A stretch of DNA of 64,000 nt from NCBI RefSeq assembly GCF_014230085.1, contig NZ_JACHVB010000064.1, forward strand, positions 62,001 through 126,000, in the 5' to 3' direction. This DNA is from Ruficoccus amylovorans. GTDB lineage: Bacteria; Verrucomicrobiota; Verrucomicrobiia; Opitutales; Cerasicoccaceae. The stretch's first letter is position 1. Every line of letters starts with the position of its first letter. Of this stretch, positions 10,904-21,900 are shown piece after piece. The notes beneath the pieces were generated by a model. That model saw nothing but the letters and a program-made list of their open reading frames with translations. It did no database searches and was not told the DNA's origin. The translations under genes were made by a program, and so were the position numbers.

Positions 10904-12061
10904 TCAACTGCCTTTGCCCACCCGGTTGAGCGCGTTGCTGAGGGCGCGGGCGAGATTCTCGATCAGGAAGGGCTTTTGGACGATTTCGGTCACGCCGAAT
11001 TCCTTCAGGCGGGCCTCGGTGCCGGAGTCGTTGAAGGCGGTGACGAGGATAAATGGCAGGCCGGGTCGCACGGCGTAAAGCTGCTCCGCCAACTCGGGAC
11101 CGGACATTTCTGGCATCTTCGAGTCCGAGAGCACGAGGTCGAAGTAATCCGGGTGGCGCTTCACCATGTCAAGCGCCTCGGAGCCATTTTCAGCCACGCT
11201 GACACGGTAGCCGAGCGTGTGCAGGATGTCCATGCCCAGCCCGCGCATGATCGGCTCGTCGTCCACCAGCAGGATGGCTTTTTTCTCCTGCGGATAATCC
11301 TCGGGAGTGGGCATGGGGGCCTCGGGGACGGGTGTCTCGAGCGAGCGCGGCAGCTCGATGGAGAAAGTGGTCTCGATGTCCGGCTGGCTGGTGGCCTGGA
11401 TCTCGCCGCCGCAATCCTGTACGATTTTCTGGACGACGGCCAGGCCCAGCCCGGTGCCCATGCCCAGTTCCTTGGTCGTAAAATAGGGGTCGAAAATGCG
11501 CGGCAGGATGTCGGACGAAATACCGGGGCCACTGTCGCTGACTTTCAGGAGGGCTTTTTGCCGGGCCGCGTCGCAACCGAGGCTGATGCAAAGCCGTCCA
11601 CCCTTGTCCCCGAGGGCCTGGAGGCCGTTCTGGCAAAGGTTCATGACCAGTTGCTGCATCTGGCTGGCGTTGGCCTTGACGCAGACCGGCTTGGGTGGCA
11701 GCTCCACCGTGAGCGTGACTGCCGGGCTGACAAAGCCCTCCAGCAGCCGTTCGACGTGGGCGATGGTTTCGCGCAGGTCGAGCACCTTGTGGGGGATGTT
11801 GTCGTGGCGGCTGTAGGCGGAGATCTGTTCGACCAGCTCGTGGGCGCTGCGGGAGGCGAGCATGACGTTGGCCAGTGCCTTGCGGGCGAGGTTCTCGTTC
11901 TTGAACTCGCGCAGGGCCAGCTCGGTGTTGCCCTGGACCCCGGCGAGGAGGTTTTTCAGATCGTGGGCGATACCGCGGGCGAGCTTGCCCAGGGTGAGCA
12001 GCTTTTCCTCGTTGATCGGTTCGGACGCTTGCGGGTCCTGATGGCTGGCGGGATCGCTCAT
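10904..12061 (-). CDS. Hybrid histidine kinase with C-terminal receiver, no sensor
   Basis: The 385-residue protein begins directly with a HisKA-type domain (phospho-accepting H33 in ARGIAHDLKNLLAG). A HATPase domain follows (N box NLCQNGLQAL, G boxes DSGPGIS and GMGTGLGLAVV), then a CheY-like receiver (VDDEP, phospho-acceptor D313 in VLSDSKMPEMSG, K363 in VQKPF). There is no membrane or sensory domain, so input must come from a partner. It lies downstream of hldD on the same strand with an 18-base gap. The other hybrid nearby (13904-15049) has the reverse domain order. Confidence 0.9.
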   Translation of the reverse strand: MSDPASHQDPQASEPINEEKLLTLGKLARGIAHDLKNLLAGVQGNTELALREFKNENLARKALANVMLASRSAHELVEQISAYSRHDNIPHKVLDLRETIAHVERLLEGFVSPAVTLTVELPPKPVCVKANASQMQQLVMNLCQNGLQALGDKGGRLCISLGCDAARQKALLKVSDSGPGISSDILPRIFDPYFTTKELGMGTGLGLAVVQKIVQDCGGEIQATSQPDIETTFSIELPRSLETPVPEAPMPTPEDYPQEKKAILLVDDEPIMRGLGMDILHTLGYRVSVAENGSEALDMVKRHPDYFDLVLSDSKMPEMSGPELAEQLYAVRPGLPFILVTAFNDSGTEARLKEFGVTEIVQKPFLIENLARALSNALNRVGKGS

Positions 12062-12079
12062 GGAGAAGTCTGTCCGCGC

Positions 12080-13075
12080 TCAGGCAATGCCGGGGTCGAG
12101 CCGCTTGTCGCCGGAAAGGTAATTTTTGACGTAGTCGGTGACGGCCTCGGCCAACGGCCACTGCGTGCCGCCATAGCCGGAGTCGAGCAGCCGGGCGGTG
12201 TCGGCCTGCGTGAAGTACTGGTACTTCGGGCGCAGGGTCTCGGGCATGTCGATGAAGTCGATCTGCACGGGCAGGTCGAGGGCTTCAAAGATCGGCGTGA
12301 CAAGGGTTTTCCAGGTGTTGGCCTGGCCTGAGCCGAGGTTGTAGAGGCCGCCAGCCTTGGCCGTTTCGGCCAGGTGGATCGTCATCTCAACGGCGTCCTT
12401 GACGTAAAGGAAGTCGCGCATCTGCTCCCCGTCGGCGTAGTCGGGGTGGTAGCTTTTGAAGAGGCCGACGCGCCCGGTCTCCAGGATCTGGGCGTAGGCC
12501 TTGTGGACGACGCTGCGCATGTCACCCTTGTGGTCTTCGTTCGGGCCGAAGACATTAAAATACTTCAGGCCGACGATCTGGTCGAGGAAGCCGTGGCGCT
12601 GCGCGTAGAGGTCGAACATGTGCTTGGAGTAGCCGTACATGTTGAGCGGGCGCAGGCGGGAGAGGTCGGGATCCTTGTCGTCCATGCCCTCGGCCCCGTC
12701 CCCGTAGGTGGCGGCGCTGGAGGCGTAAACGAAGCGGCAGCCGTTGTGGAGGGCCCACTCGGCCATGACCTTGGTGTAGTCGTAGTTGTTGTGGACGAGG
12801 TAGCGGCAGTCGCGCTCGGTGGTGGCGGAGCAGGCACCGAGGTGGAAAATCGTCCGGATGTCGTCGAAGTCCTCCAACTCGTCGATGAGGTCGTCGGCCT
12901 CAACATAGTCGGCGTAGCGGAGGGGGACGAGGTTCTTGAACTTCTCGTCCTCGCCGAGGAAATCGCTGATGATAATGTTGTCGAGGCCGCGGCGGTTGAG
13001 CGCCCAGACCAGCCCGCTGCCGATGAAGCCGGCGCCGCCGGTGACGAGGATACGTCCTTTTTCGAGAGAACTCAT
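12080..13075 (-). CDS. hldD: ADP-L-glycero-D-manno-heptose 6-epimerase
   Basis: This is a 331-residue extended SDR enzyme. The Rossmann motif GGAGFIGSG is at residues 13-21, the catalytic Tyr and Lys are in MYGYSKHMFD, and the HldD-type block KYFNVFGPNEDHKGDMRS is present. It converts ADP-D-glycero- to ADP-L-glycero-D-manno-heptose for the LPS inner core, which fits the lpt genes elsewhere in the window. It is slightly longer than the enteric enzyme (310 aa). It lies between proC and a sensor kinase on the same strand with short gaps. Confidence 0.93.
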   Translation of the reverse strand: MSSLEKGRILVTGGAGFIGSGLVWALNRRGLDNIIISDFLGEDEKFKNLVPLRYADYVEADDLIDELEDFDDIRTIFHLGACSATTERDCRYLVHNNYDYTKVMAEWALHNGCRFVYASSAATYGDGAEGMDDKDPDLSRLRPLNMYGYSKHMFDLYAQRHGFLDQIVGLKYFNVFGPNEDHKGDMRSVVHKAYAQILETGRVGLFKSYHPDYADGEQMRDFLYVKDAVEMTIHLAETAKAGGLYNLGSGQANTWKTLVTPIFEALDLPVQIDFIDMPETLRPKYQYFTQADTARLLDSGYGGTQWPLAEAVTDYVKNYLSGDKRLDPGIA

Positions 13076-13092
13076 AATAGATTGGAGAAAAA

Positions 13093-13896
13093 CTAAAGCT
13101 GGGAAAGTTCGACCGAGCGGTCCCTGGCCGCGGTCAGGGCCTCGGTCACGATGGCGCGCAGTTTGTTCCCCTGAAAAGATTCCAACGCGGCCTGGGTGGT
13201 GCCGCCGGGGGAGGTGACGTGCTTGCGCAGGGTTTCGGGGTCTTCGGTCGAAGCATCCATGAGCAGGGCCGAGCCGAGCACGGTCTGCTTGGCCAACACG
13301 GCGGCGGTCGCGCGCTCCAGGCCGAGGGCGACACCGGCCTCCTCCATCGCCTTGGTGAACTCGAAAACATAGGCCGGGCCGGAGCCGCTGAGCGCGGTCA
13401 CGGCGTCGAGCTGGCTTTCGGGCAGGGCGACGGTGAGTCCGAGCGCTCCGAGGATGCCCTCCACGGCGGTCTTGTCCGCGTCCGAGAGGATGTGGCTGGA
13501 GGCAAAAGCGGTCGCGCCCGCGCCGATCTGGCCGGGGGTGTTGGGCATGGCGCGCACGAGGTTGCGCACCTGCGGGAATTTCTTCCCGAGCCGCTCCAGG
13601 GTGGTGCCCGCGAGGATGGAAAGGACGAGCTTGCCGCCGGTGAGCGCGGTCAGCCCCTCGTCGAGGGCGCTGAACTGCTGCGGCTTGCAGGCGAGGACCA
13701 TGATGTCCGCCTCCGGGAGGAGGGAGGCCAGGTCGCGGGAAAAGCCGATGCCGGTTGTTTTCGCCAGTTCGGGGCCGGTGTCGTCGTCGCCGCAGGTGCA
13801 GGCGATGTCATCGGGCCGGTAGAGCTGTTTGCGGATGAGGCCGGAGACGATGGCCGAAGCCATTCTGCCGGCACCGAGGAAAACCACTTTTGCCAT
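13093..13896 (-). CDS. proC: Pyrroline-5-carboxylate reductase
   Basis: This 267-residue enzyme reduces P5C to proline with NAD(P)H, the last step of proline synthesis. The dinucleotide-binding motif FLGAGRMASA is at residues 5-14 and the family signatures ALSGSGPAYVFEF and TSPGGTT are present. The frame opens further upstream at 14010, but ATG at 13896 (MAKVVFLGAG) is the start because it gives the normal N-terminus. It begins seven bases after the stop of the receiver-kinase gene, so the two share a transcript. Confidence 0.95.
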   Translation of the reverse strand: MAKVVFLGAGRMASAIVSGLIRKQLYRPDDIACTCGDDDTGPELAKTTGIGFSRDLASLLPEADIMVLACKPQQFSALDEGLTALTGGKLVLSILAGTTLERLGKKFPQVRNLVRAMPNTPGQIGAGATAFASSHILSDADKTAVEGILGALGLTVALPESQLDAVTALSGSGPAYVFEFTKAMEEAGVALGLERATAAVLAKQTVLGSALLMDASTEDPETLRKHVTSPGGTTQAALESFQGNKLRAIVTEALTAARDRSVELSQL

Positions 13897-13903
13897 AAAA
13901 TTG

Positions 13904-15049
<1,146 letters not shown>

Positions 15050-15194
15050 AGCGCTTGGTGGGTTCGGGTTCGTCGATTATGATGAGCGTGTTCAGGCGGT
15101 CAGCGCAAACCCATTTTTGCGTTAATCCGGGGGGCTTCCCGCGGCTGCGGTGGCTTTTTTCGCCTTGGTGCGTGGGGTGCTGGCGGTTGGCGGC

Positions 15195-15800
15195 TTACTC
15201 CGCGACCACCACTGTGCGGCAGATGAAGTCGTGCCCGGCCCGGCGACGGCGGTTGAAGAAGGGGACGAAGTAGTTGATCCACCACAGCATGGGCAGCGGG
15301 ATGGGGAAGAGCAGGGCGAGGGTCTTGACCGCGCCGCGCAGCACGGACTCGAAGAAATGCGCGGGCTGGCCGCTCTCGGCCTTGACCGTGCGCAGGCCGA
15401 AGGTGCGCTTGCCCAGAGTCGATCCCTTGAACAGCGCCTCCACCAGCCCGAAGTAGATCCAGAAGATGAGCATGGCCTTTTCCCAGGCGTAGGCGAGCAT
15501 GGCGACCATCGGGCTGTCGGCGGTGGGCTGGGGGACGGGCGGCGGCTCCTCGCCGTTGAGCTGGGCTTCCTCGACGGAGGCGGCGTAGCCGTCGATAGTT
15601 GCGATGAACTCCTGCATCCCCTCGTAGTGGTACTGAGGCAGCAGGACCTTTACCAGCAGGAACAGGGTGAAGAAAAACACCAGCACGAAGTCCATCAGGA
15701 AGGCCAGCATCCGCACACCCATGCCTGCCAGCCGCGGCTGAGGCAGCAGCGGAGGCAGGGAAGAGCCTCTGGGCAATCCGGGCGGGGTCGGGTCGGGCAT
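15195..15800 (-). CDS. RDD family membrane protein
   Basis: The 201-residue protein has a proline-rich N-terminus and then an RDD domain. The first membrane segment carries R-x-x-A-x-x-x-D (GVRMLAFLMDFVLVF) and two more segments are at about residues 100-125 and 160-180. A conserved LGKRTFGLRTVKAESGQ follows the second segment. RDD proteins are small transporters or channels of poorly known substrate, and one group acts in Na+/H+ exchange. It sits 12 bases after folD and may share its transcript. Confidence 0.82.
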   Translation of the reverse strand: MPDPTPPGLPRGSSLPPLLPQPRLAGMGVRMLAFLMDFVLVFFFTLFLLVKVLLPQYHYEGMQEFIATIDGYAASVEEAQLNGEEPPPVPQPTADSPMVAMLAYAWEKAMLIFWIYFGLVEALFKGSTLGKRTFGLRTVKAESGQPAHFFESVLRGAVKTLALLFPIPLPMLWWINYFVPFFNRRRRAGHDFICRTVVVAE

Positions 15801-15812
15801 CTGGGCCGGTTG

Positions 15813-16682
15813 CTAGGACTGGCTCAGCTTGAAAGCCTTGAGCGTGTTCTTCATCAGCATGGCCACGGTCATGGGGCCGACCCCGCCGGGGACCGGTGTG
15901 ATGGCGCTGCACATGGGCGCGACGGCTTCGAAATCCACGTCACCCACCAGGCGGTAACCGCTCTTGCGGCTGGCGTCTTCCACGCGGTTGATACCCACGT
16001 CGATCACGACCGCGCCTTCCTTGATCATGTCGGCGGTGATGAACTTCGCCCGCCCGATGGCCGCGACAACGATGTCGGCCTGCGAGACGATAGCGGGCAG
16101 GTTCTGGGTGCGCGAGTGGCAGACGGTGACGGTGGCGTCCCCGAACTCGGCCTTCATCATGAGCAGGAGCGAGACGGGCTTGCCCACGATGAGGCTGCGC
16201 CCGACCACGGCGACGTTTTTACCCTTGGTCTGGACGCCGGAGCGCTTGAGCAGTTCGATAATGCCCGCCGGGGTACAGGCCACGAAGGCGCTCGGGTCTT
16301 CCTGGCAGAGCTTGCCGATGTTGGCGGCGTTGAAGCCGTCCACGTCCTTGAGCGGGGAGACGCGGTTAAAGACTTCGCGCTCGTTCATGTGCGCGGGCAG
16401 GGGGGCCTGCACGAGGATGCCGTGCACGCCGGGGTCGGCGTTCAACTCGTCGATGATGAGGAAAAGCTCCTCCTGGGTGGTGCTTTCGGGCAGCACGCAC
16501 AGGCGGCTTTCGATGCCGACTTCGGCGGCGATGCGCTGCTTTTTGTTCACGTAGGAGACCGAAGCCGGGTCTTCGCCCACGCGGATAAAGGTGACGCAGG
16601 GTTGCCCCATGAGGGAGGCGACTTCGGCGGCCACGTCGGCCTGCACCTGCTTTGAGATCGCGTTACCGTCAATCAATTCCAT
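15813..16682 (-). CDS. folD: Bifunctional methylene-THF dehydrogenase/cyclohydrolase FolD
   Basis: This 289-residue enzyme interconverts 5,10-methylene-, 5,10-methenyl- and 10-formyl-tetrahydrofolate with NADP+. The signature [14 protein letters not shown] places the catalytic Tyr44 and Lys48, the NADP-binding region has [16 protein letters not shown], and the C-terminal block is [13 protein letters not shown]. Start [10 protein letters not shown] at 16682 is preferred over an in-frame ATG 12 codons upstream because it matches the family N-terminus. Confidence 0.97.
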   Translation of the reverse strand: MELIDGNAISKQVQADVAAEVASLMGQPCVTFIRVGEDPASVSYVNKKQRIAAEVGIESRLCVLPESTTQEELFLIIDELNADPGVHGILVQAPLPAHMNEREVFNRVSPLKDVDGFNAANIGKLCQEDPSAFVACTPAGIIELLKRSGVQTKGKNVAVVGRSLIVGKPVSLLLMMKAEFGDATVTVCHSRTQNLPAIVSQADIVVAAIGRAKFITADMIKEGAVVIDVGINRVEDASRKSGYRLVGDVDFEAVAPMCSAITPVPGGVGPMTVAMLMKNTLKAFKLSQS

Positions 16683-16740
16683 TCCCCCGACAGAAAAGCT
16701 CACGCCGCCACTTGGCAATGCCGGATTTTAAGGGGCAACG

Positions 16741-16799
16741 CCTCTTCTTGTCCCGTGCGGCACGCACTGCGGGGTTTGGGGGCGCACGGCCCCCTGATA
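16741..16799. repeat. Decayed family D/E repeat hairpins
   Basis: The sequence TGTCCCGTGCGG-CACGCAC is a diverged piece of family D (GTGCGTGACCGCACGGGACA reversed). It is followed by CTGCGGGGTTTGGGGGCGCA and GGCCCCC, which closely matches the hairpin at 24157-24187. It lies directly after the stop of the SH3-like gene on the opposite side from folD. Confidence 0.6.
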
Positions 16800-17870
16800 C
16801 TAATAGCGATTGAGGCGGATGAACTTGGCCTTGATCAGGATCGGGACGGTGCCGCCGATTTTTTCGGGCAGACCTTCGACGGTGACGGGCTTGTCCAGGT
16901 ACGCCTCGATGGGGGAAACCAGCAGGGCGTTCTCAATATCGACGTAGGCGATGCGTTTGCCGGAGCGGTCTTGTAGCGCGTAGGCGTAGTCAGGTCCGAA
17001 AAAGTCGAAGCTGAAACCCCGGACGCGGGTAAAGACGCCCTCGTACAGGTGCGGGACTTCACGGGAAAGGATTTGCGACTGCGGCGAACTGGTGGTGGCC
17101 ACCGGCATGTAGCCGGGAGGCGGAGCCTTCGGGCGTTGCGGCTGGGCGACGACCGGAGCCGGGGCCGCTGTCTTCGCGGGAGCCGGGGCGGTGGTCCTGG
17201 CGGCGGGGGGCGGTGTCTGCTTGGCCGGGAGCGGTTCGAGCAGTTCGAGTTCTTCCACCGCGATGATTTCGCCGCCCTCCTGGGTCACGGGAATCGTGCT
17301 CACCGCCATGCTGCCGGAGGTCTGGCCGACCGGGATCGTACTCACGGCCACGCCGGGCGCACTGGAGGCAGCCGCCGGGGTGGAGGCCGCCCGCTGGGTC
17401 GTGGCGCCCGCTGTAGTGGCGGCTCTGGCGGGCGGCATACTGGGCAGCGGCGGGAAAAGGGCCGGATTCTTATAATAGACGTGCCCCTCGCCACGGTAGG
17501 AAACGGTGGCCCAGTTGCCGGAGCGGTCGATCACCTTGGCATTGGCCCCATAGGGGATGCGAATGATGATGCCGCTGCTGGTGCTTTTGCGGATAAAAAG
17601 AGGCGCGCCGGGGTTGAAGGTGCCGTCCGCATTGGTGTTGGGGATCTCCACGAAGCCGACGTACTGGCCCGGATAGGCGATACGGTACCAGTTGTTGTCA
17701 ACCGTGCCGTTAATGACGGGGTGCTCCGGTCCGAGTGCTTCGACCTCCGCGAGGGGGGCCGTCTTGAACACGACGCCGTTATCCTCCGGTTCCAGGTAGA
17801 GGTTGACGGCGGGCTGGGCCTGGAGAGTGACTGCGGCCAGCAGGGATAAAATGGCGATAAGGCTACGCAT
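16800..17870 (-). CDS. Secreted SH3-like domain protein, proline/alanine-rich
   Basis: The 356-residue protein has a clear signal peptide (MRSLIAILSLLAAVTLQAQ). SH3b-like segments occur at about residues 20-75 and 90-135 (VDNNWYRIAYPGQYVGFVE, SGNWATVSYRGEGHVYY). A long Ala/Pro/Thr-rich linker with the repeated phrase VSTIPV (about 160-265) and a C-terminal beta domain follow. Start 17870 is chosen because it opens the signal peptide; the longer frame upstream runs through a repeat. It is likely periplasmic or envelope-attached. The function is unknown; SH3b domains often bind peptidoglycan. Confidence 0.7.
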   Translation of the reverse strand: MRSLIAILSLLAAVTLQAQPAVNLYLEPEDNGVVFKTAPLAEVEALGPEHPVINGTVDNNWYRIAYPGQYVGFVEIPNTNADGTFNPGAPLFIRKSTSSGIIIRIPYGANAKVIDRSGNWATVSYRGEGHVYYKNPALFPPLPSMPPARAATTAGATTQRAASTPAAASSAPGVAVSTIPVGQTSGSMAVSTIPVTQEGGEIIAVEELELLEPLPAKQTPPPAARTTAPAPAKTAAPAPVVAQPQRPKAPPPGYMPVATTSSPQSQILSREVPHLYEGVFTRVRGFSFDFFGPDYAYALQDRSGKRIAYVDIENALLVSPIEAYLDKPVTVEGLPEKIGGTVPILIKAKFIRLNRY

Positions 17871-17934
17871 CGCTAGATGCCTTAACCTATCATGCAAACC
17901 CGCCGGAGGGTCAACTGGAAAAGGCGGATTGCCA

Positions 17935-18031
17935 GGTTTGGGAGTTTGAGGGTTTCGGGTTTGAAAGTTTGAGCGTCGCGCAGGCGAGGCCGTCGCAAAC
18001 TTTTGAACGCTCCAACTTTCAAACTCCCAAA
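17935..18031. repeat. Inverted TTTGAAAGTTTGAG-type repeat
   Basis: The left arm (GGTTTGGGAGTTTGAGGG...TTTGAAAGTTTGAGCG, about 17935-17975) and right arm (AACGCTCCAACTTTCAAACTC, about 18006-18030) are near-inverted copies around a GC-rich spacer. Related CTCTCAAACTCTTAAACTTT occurs at 27314-27350 before the acylphosphatase. It lies between the pyrE stop and the SH3-like gene start, both on the minus strand. Confidence 0.65.
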
Positions 18032-18037
18032 GTGCCC

Positions 18038-18607
18038 TCACGACCCGGGCTTGGAGGCGGGGAGGGCGGCGAGTTCGGGGGGGAGCTTGTCGGCCTCGTA
18101 GGTGGGGAAGCTCAGCTCCAGCAGCGAAGTCAGCGGCACCTCAAAGGTCGTCTGGCCCTGGCTGCGGTCTACCAGCACGGCTACGCCGACGCAGTTGCCG
18201 CCCTCGGCCTTGACGATGTCGAGCGCCTCGCGCACACGACCGCCGCGTGTGATCACGTCCTCGACGACGAGGATGCGCTCGCCCGGCTCGATCTTGAAAT
18301 TGCGCCGCAGGGCGAGTTTGTCGTCCACTTTTTCGACGAAAAGAAACCGCGCATCGGCCTGCCGGGCGACTTCCTGCCCGATGACGAGCCCGCCCATAGC
18401 CGGGGCCACCACCGTGTCGAAGGTGTCCGCGCCGACCTTTTCCAGCAGCAGCTCGGCCAGCCGGGTGACTTGCTTCATCCGCTCGCACACCCGCGCGCAT
18501 TGGAAAAAGTGCCCGCTGTGCAGCCCACTGCGCAGCACAAAGTGCCCCGTGAGCAGGGCGCCGGTTTCCTTGAAAATGCTTAAAACTTCGTTCTGAGTCT
18601 CGGACAT
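18038..18607 (-). CDS. pyrE: Orotate phosphoribosyltransferase
   Basis: This 189-residue enzyme joins orotate to PRPP to make OMP in pyrimidine synthesis. The PRPP-binding motif ILVVEDVITRGGRV and the N-terminal block FVLRSGLHSGHFFQ are typical of the PyrE group similar to the Thermus/Chlorobi type. Start MSETQNEVLS at 18607 is preferred; an upstream ATG adds 11 residues without similarity. It appears to stand alone, with repeats on both sides. Confidence 0.92.
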   Translation of the reverse strand: MSETQNEVLSIFKETGALLTGHFVLRSGLHSGHFFQCARVCERMKQVTRLAELLLEKVGADTFDTVVAPAMGGLVIGQEVARQADARFLFVEKVDDKLALRRNFKIEPGERILVVEDVITRGGRVREALDIVKAEGGNCVGVAVLVDRSQGQTTFEVPLTSLLELSFPTYEADKLPPELAALPASKPGS

Positions 18608-18649
18608 GGCCGCTAACTCAGACAAACCCCAGCCCCGCACGCAATATTT

Positions 18650-18979
18650 TTACTGAGAGGCGCGGGTTGCACCCGCAGGCACTGAGGGGGGCAAGCCCCC
18701 TACGCGTCTAAAAGGCCACTACCCCCAGCGGACGGACGGAGAAGGAGCTGAGAGCGCTAGTTGGCTGAGGTCTTGGGGGCGATTTCCCGGGAGCGGTGGC
18801 GGTGTTGCTGTCGCAATGGGTGGATTTTGGGGCAAGCGGACGGTCAGCGTCAGGGGGCAGGCGCCTTTCTGGCGCCGATGGGGCACAGCCCCATCATTGT
18901 CCCGTGCGGTCACGCACCCCGCGCAAAAAGGGTTGCGGGAATCGGGCGGGGGGCCTACATAGACCGGCTTTTAGTCTGC
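18650..18979. repeat. Repeat-rich gap upstream of smc (family D copy)
   Basis: The divergent gap between pyrE and smc holds a hairpin GGGTTGCACCCGC-like (18663-18676), a GGGGGGCAAGCCCCCT hairpin (18686-18701) and a good family D copy at 18857-18918. The family D copy has GGGGCAGGCGCC, then GATGGGGCACAGCCCCATCA, then TGTCCCGTGCGGTCACGCAC and is about 90% identical by eye to the reverse of the 5009-5074 copy. The smc frame is open back to 18761, but that stretch is repeat sequence. Confidence 0.7.
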
Positions 18980-21900
18980 ATGTACCTGCGCGAACTCGTC
19001 ATTAACGGCTTCAAGAGCTTTGCCGACCGTACCCGTGTCCAACTGGACAAGGGGGTGACGTGCATCGTCGGGCCCAACGGCTGCGGCAAGAGCAACATCG
19101 TGGACGCGATCCGCTGGGTACTGGGCGAGCAGTCGGCCAAGGCCATGCGCGGCAGCAAGATGCAGGACGTCATCTTCCAGGGCACCGACCGGCGCAAGCC
19201 CTTGCCCTCCTGCGAGGTTTCACTCGTCTTCTCCGACTGCGAGGCCGAGCTGGGCACGCGCTTCAACGAGGTCGAGATCACCCGCCGTGTGGACCGCGAG
19301 GGCGGGGGCGACTACTTTATCAATGGCAAGCGCTGCCGCCTGAAGGACATCCAGAACCTGTTCATGGACACCGGCGTGGGCCGGGCCAGCTACTCGTTTA
19401 TGATGCAGGGGCAGATCGACCAGATCCTCTCCTCGAACCCGCAGGAGCGCCGCACGATCTTTGAAGAAGCCGCCGGGATCACCCGTTACAAGGCGCAGCG
19501 CAAGGAGGCCCTGAACAAGCTTTCCCTCGTGGACCAGAACCTGTCCCGCGTCACCGACGTGATCGAGGAAGTGGGCCGCCAGATCGGCTCGCTCAAGCGC
19601 CAGGCCAGCAAGGCCCTGCGCTACCAGCGGATCAAGCACCGGCTGACCCACCTTGACCTGGCCTGGAACACCTTCCAGTACGCCCGCCGCAAGGCCGCCG
19701 TGGCCGACGTGGAGAAAAAGGCCGAGCAACTGCGCTCCGACGTGAGCCGCCTCTCCCGGCATCTGGACGAGGCCGAGGGCGGGCTTGAGGGCCGTCGCTC
19801 CGAGCGGGCCGAGCTTTTTACCGCGCTTCAGGAGGCCCAGCAGGCCGTTTCCGACCTGCGCTCGGAGATGGAAAATGCCGCCAATCAGGCTGACTTCGCC
19901 GAGGTGCGGGTGGGGGATATTTCCCGCCGCATCGAGGAGATCGAGGCCGAAGTGGACGGCATGGAAAGCCAGCGCAGCGCCATTGACGAGCAGGCCGCCT
20001 CCACTGAGCAGGACAAGCAGATGGCGCTCGACCTCATGGGGACCTCCGACGAGGCCTTTCGCGAGCGCAACGACGCCTTTCAGGGCCTGCTGGCCCGCCT
20101 CCGCGACGCCGAGCAGCGGCTCGATGAGTACAAGCGCGACCTGCTTATCCGCGAGGGTTCGCTGACCCGCCTGCGTTCCCAGTGTACCACTCTGGAGGTG
20201 GATTTGAAGACTTTTCAGATCAAGCACAGCGACCTCAGCGACGGGCTTTACCAGGCCCGCGAACAGGGCGAAGTGCTGGCCGTGCGCCGAGACGAGACCG
20301 CCCGCGTGCTCGACGAGCGCGAGCGCCAGGCCGAGGAGGCCGCCACCGGCGTAGCTGAGTCCCAGTCGGAGGTGCAGCGCCTGCGCGGCGAGTTCCGTGA
20401 GCTCCAGAAGGAGATTCAGGAAATGGACCGCACGGTGGCCCGCCAGAGCGCCCGGCTGACCACGCTGGAGGATTTGCAGAAGCGTTTCGAGGGCTTCTCC
20501 GCCGGAGCCAAGGCCATCCTGCAGGGCAAGCTCGACGAGGTCTTGCCCCGCGATGAATTTCACCCCCTGACCGCCCTGCTCGACATCGACGAGGGCCACG
20601 CCGGAGCCATCGAAACCCTGCTCGGCGGTTCCGCCGATGCCGTGGTCCTGCGCGACAAGTCCCGCACTGCCGAGGTGCTGGCCGCGTTGGAGGAGCGCAA
20701 ACTGGGTCGTGTATGTCTCCAGGTGGAGACACCGACCCCCGGCTACGTCAACAAGGAGTTGCCCGAGTGGCTTGTGCCCGCCCACCGGGTGGCCCGGGGG
20801 CGCGACGACTCCGCCCGCGAACTGGTTTCGAGCTTCCTCGACGGTTGCTACCTGTGCGAGAGCCTGGCGCAGTTTCTCGACTTTTGGCGGGAGCGGGCCG
20901 ACTTCACTTTTACGCTCGTGGCCACGCAGGCCGGCGAACTGGTGGACCGGCGCGGACTGGTTTTCGGCGGCGGCCCGCGCAAGGGCCAGCAGGAGGAGAG
21001 CTTTATCCAGCGCGTGGCGCACATCAAGCGCCTGCGCGCCGACATCGAGCGCGACAACGAGACCCTGACCCAGCTCAACGAGCGGGCCATGCAGCTCCAG
21101 GCCGACATGGACGCCGCCGACCAGGCGGTGGAGGACAACCGCAAGCGCGAGAACGAGATCCGACAGGAGCTTTCCAGCCTCAAGGCCGAGCTTCGCGCCG
21201 CCGAGCAGTCGCTCAACGAAAACGCCAGCGCCGTCAACCGCCAGCAGAAACAACTCGAAGAACTGGAGGCCAACCGCGAGGACGCCGAAAAGCGTTTGGC
21301 CGATGGCCGGGCCAGCCTCGAAGGGGCCGAAACCGCCCTGACCGAGCAGCGCGACAAGATCACCCAGACCGAGAGCGACCTTCAGCACATGCGCGCCGAG
21401 CGCGATGCGCATCAGGAGGGCCTGGCCGAAGTCCGCCTCGAACTGGCCGAAAAGCGCCAGCGGCTGGAGTTGCTCGACCGCGGCCTGACCGAAGCCCGTT
21501 CGCAGGCCCGGCAACTGGACGAGCGTCTTTTACGTCGCCGTCAGGAGGCCGACACGCTGCGCGTGCAGGTCGAGGAGCTGCGCCGCGATTCGGAGGTGCA
21601 GCGCGCCCGCGCCAACGAGATCGAAAAGACCCTTTCCGTCACCGCCGAGACCCTGCAGGCCAAGCGCGAGGCGCTCAACACGGTCGAGGCCGCCATCCGC
21701 GAGGCCGAGAACGAACTTGGCGGTGAGCGCACCGAGTTGCGCGAGAAGGAGACCGCCCTCAACGGTTGCGAAGTCAAGCTGGCCGAGGAGCGTTCGCAGA
21801 CGAACTTTCTGGCCGAAAAGGTCCGCACCGAGTATGAGCGCGAGATCATGTACATCGACTGGAAGGCCGAACTGTGGGCCGCCGACGAGAAATTCGAGAC

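Noticed and set aside
18761-18979. N-terminal extension of smc
   Set aside because: The 73 extra residues are encoded by a family D repeat and lack SMC similarity; MYLRELVING at 18980 is the family N-terminus.
19220-21514. Very long minus-strand open frame opposite smc
   Set aside because: It is a shadow frame of a GC-rich coiled-coil gene: its product is low in complexity (Leu/Gly/Ala/Val/His-rich) and shows no family motif, while the plus strand encodes a complete SMC protein.
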